Below are positions 15,535 to 16,032 of a stretch of 16,032 nt of DNA, piece after piece. The stretch is taken from positions 1-16,032 of the forward strand of contig CAKUXT010000021.1 in NCBI GenBank assembly GCA_934700375.1. Reading direction: 5' to 3'. This stretch comes from an uncultured Bacilli bacterium. Its GTDB lineage: Bacteria > Bacillota_I > Bacilli_A > RFN20 > CAG-288. Each line of letters opens with the position of its first letter. The stretch's first letter is position 1. The position numbers and the translations under genes were made by a program. The notes under the pieces were generated by a model. That model searched no databases, was not told the DNA's origin, and saw only the letters and a list, made by a program, of their open reading frames with translations.

Positions 15535-16032
15535 GCTGATCTCTTCTCTTTGATGATCTCCTGATAAGAGTAGAAGGAATCCTTCGGTGTTCTTTTCTGA
15601 TTGTTTTCAAAATCGACATAGGCTAAACCAAAACGGGATGTAAAGCCTTCAGCCCATTCAAAATTGTCCATCAAGGACCAATGGAAATATCCTCTTAGAT
15701 CAACGCCTTCCTTCATGGCCTTCTCCATATAATAGAAGGTCTCTTTCAGATTGTTGATGCGCATCTTGTCATGGACCTTGCAATTATCACAGCTTCCGTT
15801 CTCTGTGATGATAAGAGGAAGATGATATTTCTCATACATGAACTTCAGTCCATAATAGATGATCTCATTAATGATATACCATCCATTGTCCATCCTCTCT
15901 CTTTCGATAGGATCAGATTTGATGCCAGAGTGAACATAGAATCCGGAATAGAGATTCATGCCGATGAAATCAAGTCCGGTATGAATCAGTTTTCTGTCTT
16001 CTTCCGTGATAGTAGGATGTGTATCCTTAAAC
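15531..16032 (-). CDS. Glycoside hydrolase family 1 beta-glucosidase-type enzyme (C-terminal part only)
   Basis: The gene runs off the window; 166 C-terminal residues are visible, and the reading frame stays open to the edge. GH1 landmarks are clear. LDFIGMNLYSGFYV corresponds to the strand ending in the conserved Asn-Tyr region. LPLIITENG carries the catalytic nucleophile Glu. GYFHWSLMDNFEWAEGFTSR is the substrate-binding tryptophan segment, followed by FGLAYVDFENNQKRTPKDSF. FEWAEG, rather than the Ser-Lys-Tyr pattern of phospho-beta-glucosidases, indicates a non-phosphorylated substrate such as beta-glucosides, cellobiose or beta-mannosides. That fits import by an ABC transporter rather than a PTS. 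The ATG at 15959 is internal, not the true start. Its stop codon overlaps that of the convergent membrane protein gene. Confidence 0.93.
   Translation of the reverse strand, partial: FKDTHPTITEEDRKLIHTGLDFIGMNLYSGFYVHSGIKSDPIERERMDNGWYIINEIIYYGLKFMYEKYHLPLIITENGSCDNCKVHDKMRINNLKETFYYMEKAMKEGVDLRGYFHWSLMDNFEWAEGFTSRFGLAYVDFENNQKRTPKDSFYSYQEIIKEKRSA

Noticed and set aside
15531..15959. A short stand-alone 142-residue protein
   Set aside because: The frame remains open upstream of the ATG to the window edge and encodes GH1 sequence (LDFIG before the Met), so this is the tail of a longer gene.
1..16032. Absence of TGA among the visible stop codons, hinting at the Mycoplasma-type code
   Set aside because: All genes read through fully in the standard code with tryptophan as TGG, and no gene is broken by an in-frame TGA, so code 4 is not needed. 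Eleven genes are too few to infer a bias.
1..16032. CRISPR arrays, tRNA or rRNA genes, insertion sequences, phage genes
   Set aside because: I saw no regularly spaced repeats, cloverleaf-like sequences, transposase or integrase motifs, or terminal inverted repeats with target duplications. Nearly all the DNA is accounted for by the genes listed.

Overview
The window looks like a chromosomal segment of a low-to-moderate GC Gram-positive anaerobe. Evidence: strong AGGAGG-type ribosome sites, lipobox lipoproteins, an LplABC/MsmEFG-style sugar ABC transporter, an RpiR regulator, a YesL-like membrane protein and an S-layer-homology surface enzyme. I would guess Erysipelotrichia or a related gut or oral Firmicute. 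This rests on overall resemblance only; there is no marker gene. All complete genes end in TAA or TAG and read through in the standard code.

Layout. (1) 1-501: a small two-helix membrane protein of unknown function on the + strand, separated by a bidirectional terminator (522-558) from what follows. (2) 567-13674, all on the - strand: eight tightly packed genes (gaps of 3-24 bp) that read as one transcription unit starting at a good sigma-A promoter (13734-13706). Order of transcription: two ABC permeases, a solute-binding lipoprotein, a cytosolic GH42-like glycosidase, a mannose-6-phosphate-isomerase-like protein with an extra degenerate kinase-like N-terminal domain, a 1443-residue surface-anchored clan-A glycosidase, an RpiR/SIS regulator, and a cytosolic CE4 (NodB) deacetylase. 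(3) 13675-13821: a divergent control region with promoters for both strands and several small inverted repeats. (4) 13822-15534 on the + strand: a CE4 deacetylase lipoprotein and a six-helix membrane protein resembling YesL/DUF624. (5) 15531 to the window edge on the - strand: the C-terminal part of a GH1 beta-glucosidase-type enzyme.

How the parts fit (inference). The secreted, cell-attached glycosidase cuts a polysaccharide at the surface. The binding lipoprotein and two permeases import the oligosaccharides, using an ATPase encoded elsewhere. The GH42-like enzyme, and perhaps the GH1 enzyme, trim them in the cytosol, and the cytosolic CE4 protein could remove acetyl groups. The isomerase-like protein would channel mannose 6-phosphate to fructose 6-phosphate, and the RpiR protein would sense a phosphosugar. 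A mannose-containing, acetylated beta-glycan is the simplest substrate guess, but the sequence does not prove it.

Most worth a second look: the kinase-like/isomerase fusion, the doubly anchored surface enzyme with a GCGG-type C-terminal tail, the cytosolic CE4 protein with a changed third motif, and the divergent control region.
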